Shown: in pieces, positions 44,872 to 58,740 of the stretch | Layout of the letters: each line of letters opens with the position of its first letter | Position numbering within the stretch: the stretch's first letter is position 1 | NCBI GenBank assembly: GCA_037179385.1 | Contig: CM074187.1 | Location: 2,294,001 to 2,358,000 of the forward strand | DNA length: 64,000 nucleotides | Source: Holothuria scabra | Taxonomy: Eukaryota > Echinodermata > Holothuroidea > Aspidochirotida > Holothuriidae | Direction: 5' to 3' | The notes under the pieces: generated by a model | What the model saw: only the letters and a program-made list of their open reading frames with translations | Databases searched by the model: none | Told to the model about the DNA's origin: nothing | Translations under genes and position numbers: made by a program

Positions 44872-47800
44872 GCGAAACATTTTCCAAATGTTAACCAAAG
44901 TGACCGTTGAAAGTCGCAATGCCAAAATGACCGTTCAAAGTCGCAATGTGTACGTTATATATATATATATACTAGGCATATTAATCGGACTTTTACGGGG
45001 CTGTGGCGCCCTCAGACAATTTGCCCCCGGGTCAGCGGGAGCATGGTGATAGAATGGACTTCTCCCTACATGAATCACCCCCATTATCTTGCGAAACATT
45101 TTCCAAATGTTAACCAAAGTGACCGTTGAAAGTCGCAATGCCAAAATGACCGTTCAAAGTCGCAATGTGTACGTTATATATATATATATACTAGGCATAT
45201 TAATCGGATTTTTACGGGGCTGTGGCGCCCTCAGACAATTTGCCCCCGGGTCAGCGGGAGCATGGTGATAGAATGGACCCTCCCCTACATGAATCACCCC
45301 CATTATCTTGCGAAACATTTTCCAAATGTTAACCAAAGTGACCGTTGAAAGTCGCAATGCCAAAATGACCGTTCAAAGTCGCAATGTGTACGTTATATAT
45401 ATATATATACTAGGCATATTAATCGGACTTTACGGGCTGTGGCGCCCCTTGTGACAATTTGCCCCCTGGTCAGCGGGAGCATGGTGATAGAATGTTCGAC
45501 CCTCCTCCCTACATGAATCACCCCCTATTATCTTGCGAAACATTTTCCAAATGTTAACCAAAGTGACCGTTGAAAGTCGCAATGCCAAAATGACCGTTCA
45601 AAGTCGCAATGTGTGTCACGTTATATATATATATATATACTAGGGCATATTAATCGGACTTTTACGGGGCTTGTGCTGGCGCCCCTGTGGATAACAATTT
45701 GCCCCCGGGTCAGCGGGAGCATGGTGATAGAATGGACCCTCCCCTACATGAATCAACCCCATTATCTTGCGAAACATTTTCCAAATGTTAACCAAAGTGA
45801 CCGTTGAAAGTCGCAATGCCAAAATGACCGTTCAAAGTCGCAATGTGTACGTTATATATATATATATACTAGGCATATTAATCGGACTTTTACGGGGCTG
45901 TGGCGCCCTGTGACAATTTGCCCCCGGGTCAGCGGGAGCATGGTGATAGAATGGACCCTCCCCTACATGAATCACCCCCATTATCTTGCGAAACATTTTC
46001 CAAATGTTAACCAAAGTGACCGTTGAAAGTCGCAATGCCAAAATGACCGTTCAAAGTCGCAATGTGTACGTTATATATATATATATATACTAGGCATATT
46101 AATCGGACTTTTACGGGGCTGTGGCGCTTTCCCCAGACAATTTGCCCCGGGTCAGCGGGAGCATGGTGATAGAATGGACCCTCCCCTACATGAATCACCC
46201 CATTATCTTGCTATGAAACATTTTCCAAATGTTAACCAAAGTGACCGTTGAAAGTCGCAATGCCAAATGACCGTTCAAAGTCGCAATGTGTACGTTATAT
46301 ATATATATATATATACTAGGCATATTAATCGGACTTTTTACGGGGCTGTAGCACCCCTCAGACAATTTGCCCCCGGGTCAGCGGGAGCATGGTGATAAAA
46401 ATGGACCCTCCCCTACATGAATCACCCCCATTATCTTGCGAAACATTTTCCAAATGTTAACCAAAGTGACCGTTGAAAGTCGCAATGCCAAAATGACCGT
46501 TCAAAGTCGCAATGTGTACGTTATATATATATATATATACTAGGCATATTAATCGGATTTTTACGGGGCTGTGGCGCCCCCTGTGACAATTTGCCCCCGG
46601 GTCAGCGGGACCATGGTGATAGAATGGACCCTCCCCTACATGAATCAACCCCATTATCTTGCGAAACATTTTCCAAATGTTAACCAAAGTGACCGTTGAA
46701 AGTCGCAATGCCAAAATGACCGTTCAAAGTCGCAATGTGTACGTTATATATATATATATATACTAGGCATATTAATCGGACTTTTACGGGCTGTGGCGCC
46801 CCTCAGACAATTTGCCCCCGGGTCAGCGGGAGCATGGTGATAGAATGGACCCTCCCCTACATGAATCACCCCCATTATCTTGCGAAACATTTTCCAAATG
46901 TTAACCAAAGTGACCGTTGAAAGTCGCAATGCCAAAATGACCGTTCAAAGTCGCAATGTGTAGGTGATATATATATATAGCACTAGGCATATTAATCGGA
47001 CTTCTTACGGGGCTGTGGCGCCCCTGTGACAATTTGCCCCGGTCAGCGGGAGCATGGTGATAGAATGGACCTCCTCACATGAATCACCCCCATTATCTTG
47101 CGAAACATTTTCCAAATGTTAACCAAAGTGACCGTTGAAAGTCGCAATGCCAAAATGACCGTTCAAAGTCGCAATGTGTACGTTATATATATATATATAT
47201 TTCAGGTATATTAATCGGACTTTACGGGGCTGTGGCGCCCTCAGACAATTTGCCCCGGGTCAGCGGAAGCATGGTGATAGAATGGACCCTCCCCTACATG
47301 AATCACCCCTCATTATCTTGCGAAACATTTTCCAAATGTTAACCAAAGTGACCGTTGAAAGTCGCAATGCTAAAATGACCGTTCAAAGTCGCAATGTGTA
47401 CGTTATATATATATATATACTAGGCATATTAATCGGACTTTTACGGGGCTGTGGCGCCCTTTCAGACAATTTGTTGCCCCCGGGTCAGCGGGAGCATGGT
47501 GATAGAATGGACCCTCCCTACATGAATCAACCCCATTATCTTGCGAAACATTTTCCAAATGTTAACCAAAGTGACCGTTGAAAGTCGCAATGCCAAAATG
47601 ACCGTTCAAAGTCGCAATGTGTACGTTATATATATATATATACTAGGCATATTAATCGGACTTTTACGGGGCTGTGGCGCCCTCAGACAATTTGCCCCCG
47701 GGTCAGCGGGAGCATGGTGATAGAATGGACCCTCCCTACATGAATCACCCCCATTATCTTGCGAAACATTTTCCAAATGTTAACCAAAGTGACCGTTGAA

Positions 47801-50800
47801 AGTCGCAATGCCAAAATGACCGTTCAAAGTCGTAATGTACGTTATATATATATATACTTTCAGGCATATTAATCGGACTTTTACGGGGCTGTGGCGCAGA
47901 CAATTTGCCCCCGGGTCAGCGGGAGCATGGTGATAGAATGGACCATCCCCCTACATGAATCACCCCCATTATCTTTCGAAACATTTTCAAATGTTAACCA
48001 AAGTGACCGTTGAACGTCGCAATGCCAGAATGACCTTTCAAAGTCGCAATGTGTACGTTATATATATATATATATACTAGGCATATTAATCCGGACTTTT
48101 GCTTTACGGGGCTGTGGCGCCCTCAGACAATTTGCATTTCGGGTCAGCAGGGAGCATGGTGATAGAATGGACCCTCCCCTACATGAATCACCCCATTATC
48201 TTGCGAAACATTTTCCACATGTTAACCAAAGTGACCGTTGAAAGTCGCAATGCCAAAATGATAACCGTTCAAAGTCGCAATGTGTACGTTATATATATAT
48301 ATATACTAGGCATATTAATCGGACTTTTACGGGGCTGTGGCGCCTCAGACAATTTGCTCCCCGGGTCATGGGAGCATGGTGATAGAATGGACCTCCCCCA
48401 CATGAATCACCCCATTATCTTGCGAAACATTTTCCAAATGTTAACCAAAGTGACCGTTGAAAGTCGCAATGCCAAAATGACCGTTCAAAGTCGCAATGTG
48501 TACGTTATATATATATATATACTAGGCATATTAATCGGACTTTTACGGGGCTGTGGCGCCCCCTGTGACAATTTGCCCCGGGTCAGCGGGAGCATGGTGA
48601 TAGAATGGACCCTCCCCTACATGAATCACCCCCATTATCTTGCGAAACATTTTCCAAATGTTAACCAAAGTGACCGTTGAAAGTCGCAATGCCAAAATGA
48701 CCGTTCAAAGTCGCAATGTGTACGTTATATATATATATATATACTAGGCATATTAATAGGACTTTTACGGGGCTGTGGCGCCCCTGCGACAATTTCTGGT
48801 TCCCGGGTCAGCGGGACCATGGTGTGATAGAATGGACCCTCCCCTACATGAATCACCCCCATTATCTTGCGAAACATTTTCCAAATGTTAACCAAAGTGA
48901 CCGTTGAAAGTCGCAATGCCAAAATGACCGTTCAAAGTCGCAATGTGTACGTTATATATATATATATACTAGGCATATTAATCGGACTTTTACGGGGCTG
49001 TGGCGCCCCCTGTGACAATTTGCCCCCGGGTCAGCGGGAGCATGGTGATAGAATGGACCCTCCCCTACATGAATCAACCCCATTATCTTGCGAAACATTT
49101 TCCAAATGTTAACCAAAGTGACCGTTGAAAGTCGCAATGCCAAAATGACCGTTCAAAGTCGCAATGTGTACGTTATATATATATATATACTAGGCATATT
49201 AATCGGACTTTTACGGGGCTGTGGCGCCCCCTGTGACAATTTGCCCCCGGGTCAGCGGGAGCATGGTGATAGAATGGACCCTCCCCTACATGAATCACCC
49301 CCATTATCTTGCGAAACATTTTCCAAATGTTAACCAAAGTGACCGTTGAAAGTCGCAATGCCAAAATGACCGTTCAAAGTCGCAATGTGTACGTTATATA
49401 TATATATATATACTAGGCATATTAATCGGACTTTTACGGGGCTGTGGCGCCCCCTGTGACAATTTGCCCCCGGGTCAGCGGGAGCATGGTGATAGAATGG
49501 ACCCTCCCCTACATGAATCAACCCCATTATCTTGCGAAACATTTTCCAAATGTTAACCAAAGTGACCGTTGAAAGTCGCAATGCCAAAATGACCGTTCAA
49601 AGTCGCAATGTGTACGTTATATATATATATATACTAGGCATATTAATCGGACTTTTACGGGGCTGTGGCGCCCCCTGTGACAATTTGCCCCCGGGTCAGC
49701 GGGAGCATGGTGATAGAATGGACCCTCCCCTACATGAATCACCCCCATTATCTTGCGAAACATTTTCCAAATGTTAACCAAAGTGACCGTTGAAAGTCGC
49801 AATGCCAAAATGACCGTTCAAAGTCGCAATGTGTACGTTATATATATATATACTAGGCATATTAATCGGACTTTTACGGGGCTGTGGCGCCCCCTGTGAC
49901 AATTTGCCCCCGGGTCAGCGGGAGCATGGTGATAGAATGGACCCTCCCCTACATGAATCACCCCCATTATCTTGCGAAACATTTTCGAAATGTAAACCAA
50001 AGTGACCGTCGAAAGTCTCAATGCCAAATGACCGTTCAAAGTCTCAATGTGTACATTATATATATATATATACTCAGGCATATTAATCGGACTTTTACGG
50101 GGCTGTATGCCCCTGTGACAATTTGCCCCTGGTCAGCGGGAGCATGGTGATAGAATGGACCCTCCCCTACATGAATCACCCCTATTATCTTGCGAAACAT
50201 TTTCCAAATGTTAACCAAAGTGACCGCTGAAAGTCGCAATGCCAAAAATGACCGTTCAAAGTCGCAATGTGTACGTTATATATATATATATCAGGCATAT
50301 TAATCGACTTTGAAGCGGGCTGTGGCGCCCTCAGATAATTTGCTCCCAAGGGAGCATGTAGATAGGAATGGACCCTCCCTACATGAATCACCATTATCTT
50401 GCGAAACATTTTCCAAATGTTAACCAAAGTGACCGCTATTGAAAGTCGCAATGCCAAAATGACCGTTCAAAGTCGCAATGTGTACGTTATATATATATAT
50501 ACTAGGCATATTAATAGGACTTTACGTAGCTGTGGCGCCTCAGACAATTTGCCCTCAACAGCGGGAGACAGATAGAATGGACCCTCCCTACATGAATCAA
50601 CCCCATTATCTTGCGAAACATTTTCCAAAATGTTAACCAAAGTGACCGTTGAAAGTCGCAATGCCAAAAAAAATGATCGTTCAAAGTCGCAATGTGTACG
50701 TTATATATATATATATACTAGGTATAATATCCGACTTTACGGGGCTGTGGCGCCCCTGTGACAATTTGCCCCCGGTCAGCGGGAGCATGGTGATAGAATG

Positions 50801-53800
50801 GACCTCCCTACATGAATCACCCCCATTATCTTGCGAACAGCTTCAAATGTTAACCAAAGTGACCGTTGAAAGTCGCAATGCCAAAATGACCTGTTCAAAG
50901 TCGCAATGTACGTTATATATATATATACTAGGCATATTTAATCGGATTCTTACGGGGCTGTATGCCCCCTGTGACAATTTGCCCCCTGTTAGCGGGAGCA
51001 TGGTGATAGAATGGACCTCCCTGCCATGAATCACCCCATTATCTTGCGAAACATTTTCCAAACGTTAACCAAAGTGACCGTTGAAAGTCGCACGCCAAAA
51101 TGACTGTTCAAAGTCGCAATGGGTACGTTATATATATATATATACTAGGCATATTAATCGACTTTCATGGGGCTGTGGCGCCCCTGTGACAATTTTTCCC
51201 CGGGTTAGCGGGAGCATGGTGATAGAATGGACCCTCCCTTACATGAATCACCCCCATTATCTTGCGAACATTTTCCAAATCAAAGTGACCGTTGAAAGTC
51301 GCAATGCCAAAATGACCGTTCAAAGTCGCAATGTGTACGTTATATATATAGTACGCTTGTTAATCGGACATTTACGGGGCTGTGGCGCCCCCAGACAATT
51401 TGCCCCGGGTCATGGGAGCATGGTGATAGAAACGGACCCTCCTCACATGAATCACCCCATTATCTTGCGAAACATTTTTCCAAATGTTAACCAAAGTGAC
51501 CGTTGAAAGTCGCAATGCCAAATGACCGTTCAAAGTCGTGTAATGGGTACGTTATATATATATATATACTAGGCATATTAATCGGACTTTGCTTAGCTGT
51601 ATGCCCCTGTGACAATTTGCCCCTGTTAGCGGGAGCATGGTGATAGAATGACCCTCCCCTACATGAATCACCCCATTATCTTGCGAAACATTTTCCAAAT
51701 GTTAACCAAAGTGACCGTTGAAAGTCGCAATGCCAAAATGACCGTTCAAAGTCGCAATGGGTACGTTATATATATATATATACTAGGTATATTAATCGGA
51801 CTTTACGGGGCTGTGGCGCCCCTGGTGACAATTTTCCTGGGTTAGCGGGAGCATGGTGATAGAATGGACCCTCCCCTACATGAATCACCCTCATTATCTT
51901 GCGAAACATTTTTCCAAATGTTAACCAAAAGTGACCGTTGAAAGTCGCAATGCCAAATGACCGTTCAAAGTCGCAATGTACGTTATATATATATATACTA
52001 GGCATATTAATCGGACTTTACGGGCTGTATGCCCTCAGACAATTTGCCCTCAACAAGGGAGCATGGTGATAGAATGGACCCTCCCCTTACATGAATCACC
52101 CCTATTATCTTGCGAAACATTTTCCAAATGTTAACCAAAGTGACCGTTGAGTCGCAATGCCAAAATGATTGTTCAAAGTCGCAATGTCGTTATATATATA
52201 TATACTATGTATACACTGACTTTACGTAAAGGTGGCGCCCCTAGATAATTTGCCCTGGTCAGCGGGAGCATGGTGATAGAATGGACCCTCCCTACATGAA
52301 TCACCCCCATTATCTTGCGAAACATTTCAAATGTTAACCAAAGTGACCGTTGAAAGTCGCAATGCCAAAATGACCGTTCAAAGTCGCAATGGGTACGTTA
52401 TATATATATATATATACTAGGCATATTAATCGGACTTTTTACGGGCTGTGGCGCCCCTGTGACAATTTGCCCCTGGGTGAGCTTGAGCATGGTGATAGAA
52501 TGGACCCTCCCCCTACATGAATCACCCCCATTATCTTGCGAAACATTTCAAAATGTTAACCAAAGTGACCGTTGAAAGTCGCAATGCCAAAATGACCGTT
52601 CAAAGTCGCAATGGGTACGTTATATATATATATACTAGGCATATTAATCGGACTTTACGGGGCTGTGGCGCCCCCAGACACCCCCCTCTTCTCCCTGGTC
52701 ATGGGAGCATGGTGATAGAATGGACCCTCCCCTACATGAATCACCCCCATTATCTTGCGAAACATTTTCCAAATGTTAACCAGGCGACCGTTGAAAAGTC
52801 GCAATGCCAAAATGACCGTTCAAAGTCGCAATGTGTACGTTATATATATATATACTTGTGTATTAATAGGACTTTTACGGGCTGTATGCCCCCAGACAAC
52901 TTGTCTCGGAATATCAGCGGGAGCATGGTGATAGAATGGACCTCCCCTACATGAATCAACCCCATTATCTTGCGAAACATTTTCCAAATGTTAACCAAAG
53001 TGACTGCTGAAAGTCGCACGCCAAAATGACCGTTCAAAGTCAAAAAATGTGTACGTTATATATATATATATACTATGCATATTAATTGACTTTTACGGGC
53101 TGTGGCGCCCTCTAGACAATTTGCCCTGGTCAGCGGGAGCATGGTGATAGAATGGACCCTCCCCTACATGAATCACCCCTCTAATATCTTGCGAACATTT
53201 TCCAAATGTTAACCAAAGTGACCGTTGAAAGTCGCAATGCCAAAATGACCGTTCAATGCAATGTGTACGTTATATATATATATATATACTAGGCATATTA
53301 ATCGGACTTTTACGGGGCTGTGGCGCCCCCTGTGACAATTTGCCCCCGGGTCAGCGGGAGCATGGTGATAGAATGGACCCTCCCCTACATGAATCACCCC
53401 CATTATCTTGCGAAACATTTTCCAAATGTTAACCAAAGTGACCGTTGAAAGTCGCAATGCCAAAATGACCGTTCAAAGTCGCAATGTGTACGTTATATAT
53501 ATATATATACTAGGCATATTAATCGGACTTTTACGGGGCTGTGGCGCCCCCTGTGACAATTTGCCCCCGGGTCAGCGGGAGCATGGTGATAGAATGGACC
53601 CTCCCCTACATGAATCAACCCCATTATCTTGCGAAACATTTTCCAAATGTTAACCAAAGTGACCGTTGAAAGTCGCAATGCCAAAATGACCGTTCAAAGT
53701 CGCAATGTGTACGTTATATATATATATATACTAGGCATATTAATCGGACTTTTACGGGGCTGTGGCGCCCCCTGTGACAATTTGCCCCCGGGTCAGCGGG

Positions 53801-56800
53801 AGCATGGTGATAGAATGGACCCTCCCCTACATGAATCACCCCCATTATCTTGCGAAACATTTTCCAAATGTTAACCAAAGTGACCGTTGAAAGTCGCAAT
53901 GCCAAAATGACCGTTCAAAGTCGCAATGTGTACGTTATATATATATATATACTAGGCATATTAATCGGACTTTTACGGGGCTGTGGCGCCCCCTGTGACA
54001 ATTTGCCCCGGGTCAGCGGGAGCATGGTGATAGAATGGACCCTCCCCTACATGAATCACCCCCATTATCTTGCGAAACATTTTCCAAATGTTAACCAAAG
54101 TGACCGTTGAAAGTCGCAATGCCAAAATGACCGTTCAAAGTCGCAATGTGTACGTTATATATATATATACTAGGCATATTAATAGGACTTTTACGGGGCT
54201 GTGGCGCCCCCTGTGACAATTTGCCCCCGGGTCAGCGGGAGCATGGTGATAGAATGGACCCTCCCCTACATGAATCAACCCCATTATCTTGCGAAACATT
54301 TTCCAAATGTTAACCAAAGTGACCGTTGAAAGTCGCAATGCCAAAATGACCGTTCAAAGTCGCAATGTGTACGTTATATATATATATATACTAGGCATAT
54401 TAATCGGACTTTTACGGGGCTGTGGCGCCCCCTGTGACAATTTGCCCCCGGGTCAGCGGGAGCATGGTGATAGAATGGACCCTCCCTACATGAATCAACC
54501 CCATTATCTTGCGAAACATTTTCCAAATGTTAACCAAAGTGACCGTTGAAAGTCGCAATGCCAAAATGACCGTTCAAAGTCGCAATGTGTACGTTATATA
54601 TATATATATACTAGGCATATTAATCGGACTTTTACGGGGCTGTGGCGCCCCCTGTGACAATTTGCCCCCGGGTCAGCGGGAGCATGGTGATAGAATGGAC
54701 CCTCCCCTACATGAATCACCCCCATTATCTTGCGAAACATTTTCCAAATGTTAACCAAAGTGACCGTTGAAAGTCGCAATGCCAAAATGACCGTTCAAAG
54801 TCGCAATGTGTACGTTATATATATATATATACTAGGCATATTAATCGGACTTTTACGGGGCTGTGGCGCCCCTGTGACAATTTGCCCCCGGGTCAGCGGG
54901 AGCATGGTGATAGAATGGACCCTCCCTACATGAATCACCCCCATTATCTTGCGAAACATTTTCCAAATGTTAACCAAAGTGACCGTTGAAAGTCGCAATG
55001 CCAAAATGACCGTTCAAAGTCGCAATGTGTACGTTATATATATATATATACTAGGCATATTAATCGGACTTTTACGGGGCTGTGGCGCCCCCTGTGACAA
55101 TTTGCCCCCGGGTCAGCGGGAGCATGGTGATAGAATGGACCCTCCCCTACATGAATCACCCCCATTATCTTGCGAAACATTTTCCAAATGTTAACCAAAG
55201 TGACCGTTGAAAGTCGCAATGCCAAAATGACCGTTCAAAGTCGCAATGTGTACGTTATATATATATATACTAGGCATATTAATCGGACTTTTACGGGGCT
55301 GTGGCGCCCCCTGTGACAATTTGCCCCCGGGTCAGCGGGAGCATGGTGATAGAATGGACCCTCCCCTACATGAATCACCCCATTATCTTGCGAAACATTT
55401 TCCAAATGTTAACCAAAGTGACCGTTGAAAGTCGCAATGCCAAAATGACCGTTCAAAGTCGCAATGTGTACGTTATATATATATATACTAGGCATATTAA
55501 TCGGACTTTTACGGGGCTGTGGCGCCCCCTGTGACAATTTGCCCCCGGGTCAGCGGGAGCATGGTGATAGAATGGACCCTCCCCTACATGAATCACCCCC
55601 ATTATCTTGCGAAACATTTTCCAAATGTTAACCAAAGTGACCGTTGAAAGTCGCAATGCCAAAATGACCGTTCAAAGTCGCAATGTGTACGTTATATATA
55701 TATATACTAGGCATATTAATCGGACTTTTACGGGGCTGTGGCGCCCCCTGTGACAATTTGCCCCCGGGTCAGCGGGAGCATGGTGATAGAATGGACCCTC
55801 TCCTACATGAATCACCCCCATTATCTTGCGAAACATTTTCCAAATGTTAACCAAAGTGACCGTTGAAAGTCGCAATGCCAAAATGACCGTTCAAAGTCGC
55901 AATGTGTACGTTATATATATATATATATACTAGGCATATTAATCGGACTTTTACGGGGCTGTGGCGCCCCCTGTGACAATTTGCCCCGGGTCAGCGGGAG
56001 CATGGTGATAGAATGGACCCTCCCCTACATGAATCACCCCCATTATCTTGCGAAACATTTTCCAAATGTTAACCAAAGTGACCGTTGAAAGTCGCAATGC
56101 CAAAATGACCGTTCAAAGTCGCAATGTGTACGTAATATATATATATATATATACTAGGCATATTAATCGGACTTTTACGGGGCTGTGGCGCCCCCTGTGA
56201 CAATTTGCCCCCGGGTCAGCGGGAGCATGGTGATAGAATGGACCCTCCCCTACATGAATCAACCCCATTATCTTGCGAAACATTTTCCAAATGTTAACCA
56301 AAGTGACCGTTGAAAGTCGCAATGCCAAAATGACCGTTCAAAGTCGCAATGTGTACGTTATATATATATATATACTAGGCATATTAATCGGACTTTTACG
56401 GGGCTGTGGCGCCCCCTGTGACAATTTGCCCCCGGGTCAGCGGGAGCATGGTGATAGAATGGACCCTCCCCTACATGAATCAACCCCATTATCTTGCGAA
56501 ACATTTTCCAAATGTTAACCAAAGTGACCGTTGAAAGTCGCAATGCCAAAATGACCGTTCAAAGTCGCAATGTGTACGTTATATATATATATATACTAGG
56601 CATATTAATCGGACTTTTACGGGGCTGTGGCGCCCCCTGTGACAATTTGCCCCCGGGTCAGCGGGAGCATGGTGATAGAATGGACCCTCCCCTACATGAA
56701 TCACCCCCATTATCTTGCGAAACATTTTCCAAATGTTAACCAAAGTGACCGTTGAAAGTCGCAATGCCAAAATGACCGTTCAAAGTCGCAATGTGTACGT

Positions 56801-57622
56801 TATATATATATATACTAGGCATATTAATAGGACTTTTACGGGGCTGTGGCGCCCCCTGTGACAATTTGCCCCCGGGTCAGCGGGAGCATGGTGATAGAAT
56901 GGACCCTCCCCTACATGAATCAACCCCATTATCTTGCGAAACATTTTCCAAATGTTAACCAAAGTGACCGTTGAAAGTCGCAATGCCAAAATGACCGTTC
57001 AAAGTCGCAATGTGTACGTTATATATATATATACTAGGCATGTTAATCGGACTTTTACGGGGCTGTGGCGCCCCCTGTGACAATTTGCCCCCGGGTCAGC
57101 GGGAGCATGGTGATAGAATGGACCCTCCCCTACATGAATCACCCCCATTATCTTGCGAAACATTTTCCAAATGTTAACCAAAGTGACCGTTGAAAGTCGC
57201 AATGCCAAAATGACCGTTCAAAGTCGCAATGTGTACGTTATATATATATATACTAGGCATATTAATCGGACTTTTACGGGGCTGTGGCGCCCCCTGTGAC
57301 AATTTGCCCCCGGGTCAGCGGGAGCATGGTGATAGAATGGACCCTCCCCTACATGAATCAACCCCATTATCTTGCGAAACATTTTCCAAATGTTAACCAA
57401 AGTGACCGTTGAAAGTCGCAATGCCAAAATGACCGTTCAAAGTCGCAATGTGTACGTTATATATATATATACTAGGCATATTAATCGGACTTTTACGGGG
57501 CTGTGGCGCCCCCTGTGACAATTTGCCCCCGGGTCACCGGACGCATGGTGATAGAATGGACCCTCCCCTTCATGAATCACTTACATTATGTCGCGAAACA
57601 TTTTCGAAATGCCAACCACAGT
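44872..57622 (-). repeat. right satellite arm: ~219-221-bp tandem repeat, about 58 units
   Basis: Same unit as the left arm in inverted orientation, repeated for 12.75 kb. In this orientation each unit has GACCGTTGAAAGTCGCAATG and GACCGTTCAAAGTCGCAATG (an internal ~27-bp duplication), ACGTTA(TA)n with about 6-10 TA, CTAGGCATATTAATCGGACT, GGGGCTGTGGCGCC, GGTCAGCGGGAGCATGGTG, TACATGAATCAMCCCCATTA and TTGCGAAACATTTTCCAAAT. Units at 48.9-50.0 and 53.3-57.5 kb are almost identical; those at 45.4-48.4 and 50.0-53.2 kb carry many indels. Two variants, ATCACCCCC and ATCAACCCC, are interspersed. Confidence 0.93.
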
Positions 57623-57655
57623 GTCTTGTGAATGTTTAAAGTACCCTTGACCAAT

Positions 57656-57780
57656 AAAATGGCATTTTTCAACTTCCGTAAGCCGGAATTTCCTTATTGT
57701 TCGCCAGCTTCAGCTTTTCTTATTGTTCGCTACACTGTGTTATTGTTCGCTATCTTAATGTTCGCCAACTTCAATTTGAT
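57656..57780 (-). repeat. right terminal inverted repeat of fold-back element
   Basis: Its complement begins ATCAAATTGAAGTTGGCGAA and continues as the left TIR. It is followed immediately by AGAGCCTGA. Confidence 0.82.
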
Positions 57781-57789
57781 AGAGCCTGA

Positions 57790-58740
57790 GACTGAGAGGG
57801 AACATATGCGGATGGTATGATTCTGCAACTCCCTTTTTATGAAGTACTTAACTCCTTTGAGTTTTATGAAAAGTGAAATGCATTTATCACTATCGATAAG
57901 CAATGTGCACTGTGTTTTTAACCTCGGACAGGACAAAGATTCAAGTGTTGTTCGTGAAACTGGCTAACGCTATAGCCTATAGCCTAACGTGAACCTAGGC
58001 TAGGCCTAACGTTAGGCTAGTAGGCCTAGGCTAGTGTAATTACGTTGTTGCTATTCACACGATAGGATAGTTAGGCTCTAGTTAGATGAGATTTAAAGGC
58101 CCGATTCTCTCACCCCACACAGTACCAATTCTCCTAACCTTCCAACGTAAGCCCTTCCCATAATTAGGCTAGGCTAGGCCTATCTGAAATTCATCCTCAT
58201 CCATACGCAATCTCACTTCTCAGTTTATTGCTTTGGGGTGACTAGCCTATAAAAAGCTCAGGGGGCCTAGGCCTATGTATTGTCACAACACTCTCAGTAC
58301 AGTTCATGCTGTGTAAGACAAGCTTTGACACTTCTGCATTGTTTGAATTAGTTGTCAATCAAAGAGCTGGGCCAATTGAGAATTTGGGTGCAACCATACC
58401 AAAATTGTAATGTTTGGGGTGAGAGGATTGGTCCTTTAAAAATACACCAACACGAATTTGTTATAGGCCTGTGGGGGTCCATTAGTTTCCACCCGTTCCT
58501 TCCCTCTAAAAAATTTGGGCCAAAAGTAATGTTTGAACAAGGCCTAGGCCTAAGATGTGTTAAAAATAACTTTGCACTTCAAATTTCAAATCCAAGTAGA
58601 AGAAAACAATGAAATTTGTAGACAGGCCTTAACATTTTCAGCATTTTCATGGAAAAGAATGAATTGTTTGACCTTTTGGCTTTAATTTAGAACAAGGGTC
58701 CAGAACTTACATCATACGTGTATACGTAAGCATAGTGCAT
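57790..58740. other. intergenic sequence with TAGGCCTA-rich stretch
   Basis: Around 57965-58050 and 58150-58290 there are many TAGGCCTA, CTAGGCTAG and AACGTTAGG strings, a low-complexity pattern I associate with echinoderm DNA (recalled impression). No gene recognised. Confidence 0.45.

Larger units (their letters stand above)
32080..57780. mobile_element. 25.7-kb fold-back-type transposon (long satellite-filled inverted arms)
   Basis: The left TIR (32080-32204) and right TIR (57656-57780, inverted) are about 85-90% alike after a weaker outer 12 bases. Both contain TGGCGAACATTAAGA, AGCGAACAATAACACAGTG, AGCGAACAATAAGAAAAGC and TACGGAAGTTGAA. AGAGCCTGA lies immediately outside each end (32071-32079 and 57781-57789), a candidate 9-bp TSD. 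Inside each TIR is the same ~219-bp satellite in mirror orientation around a loop. Drosophila FB elements share 9-bp duplications and tandem-repeat inverted arms, and sea urchin TU elements have comparable arms (recalled). No transposase frame is seen, so it is presumably non-autonomous. Length is inflated by the internal 6.4-kb duplication; without it the element is about 19.3 kb. Confidence 0.8.

Noticed and set aside
44872..57622. Dozens of similar 60-90 residue open frames on both strands of the satellite
   Set aside because: They arise because the ~219-bp unit happens to lack stops in some frames. They exist on both strands, contain the (TA)n tract as an Ile-Tyr run, and are broken wherever the unit varies.
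44872..57622. CRISPR-like regular repeat array
   Set aside because: The whole ~219-bp unit is repeated with no unique spacers, and the context is a eukaryotic transposon arm.
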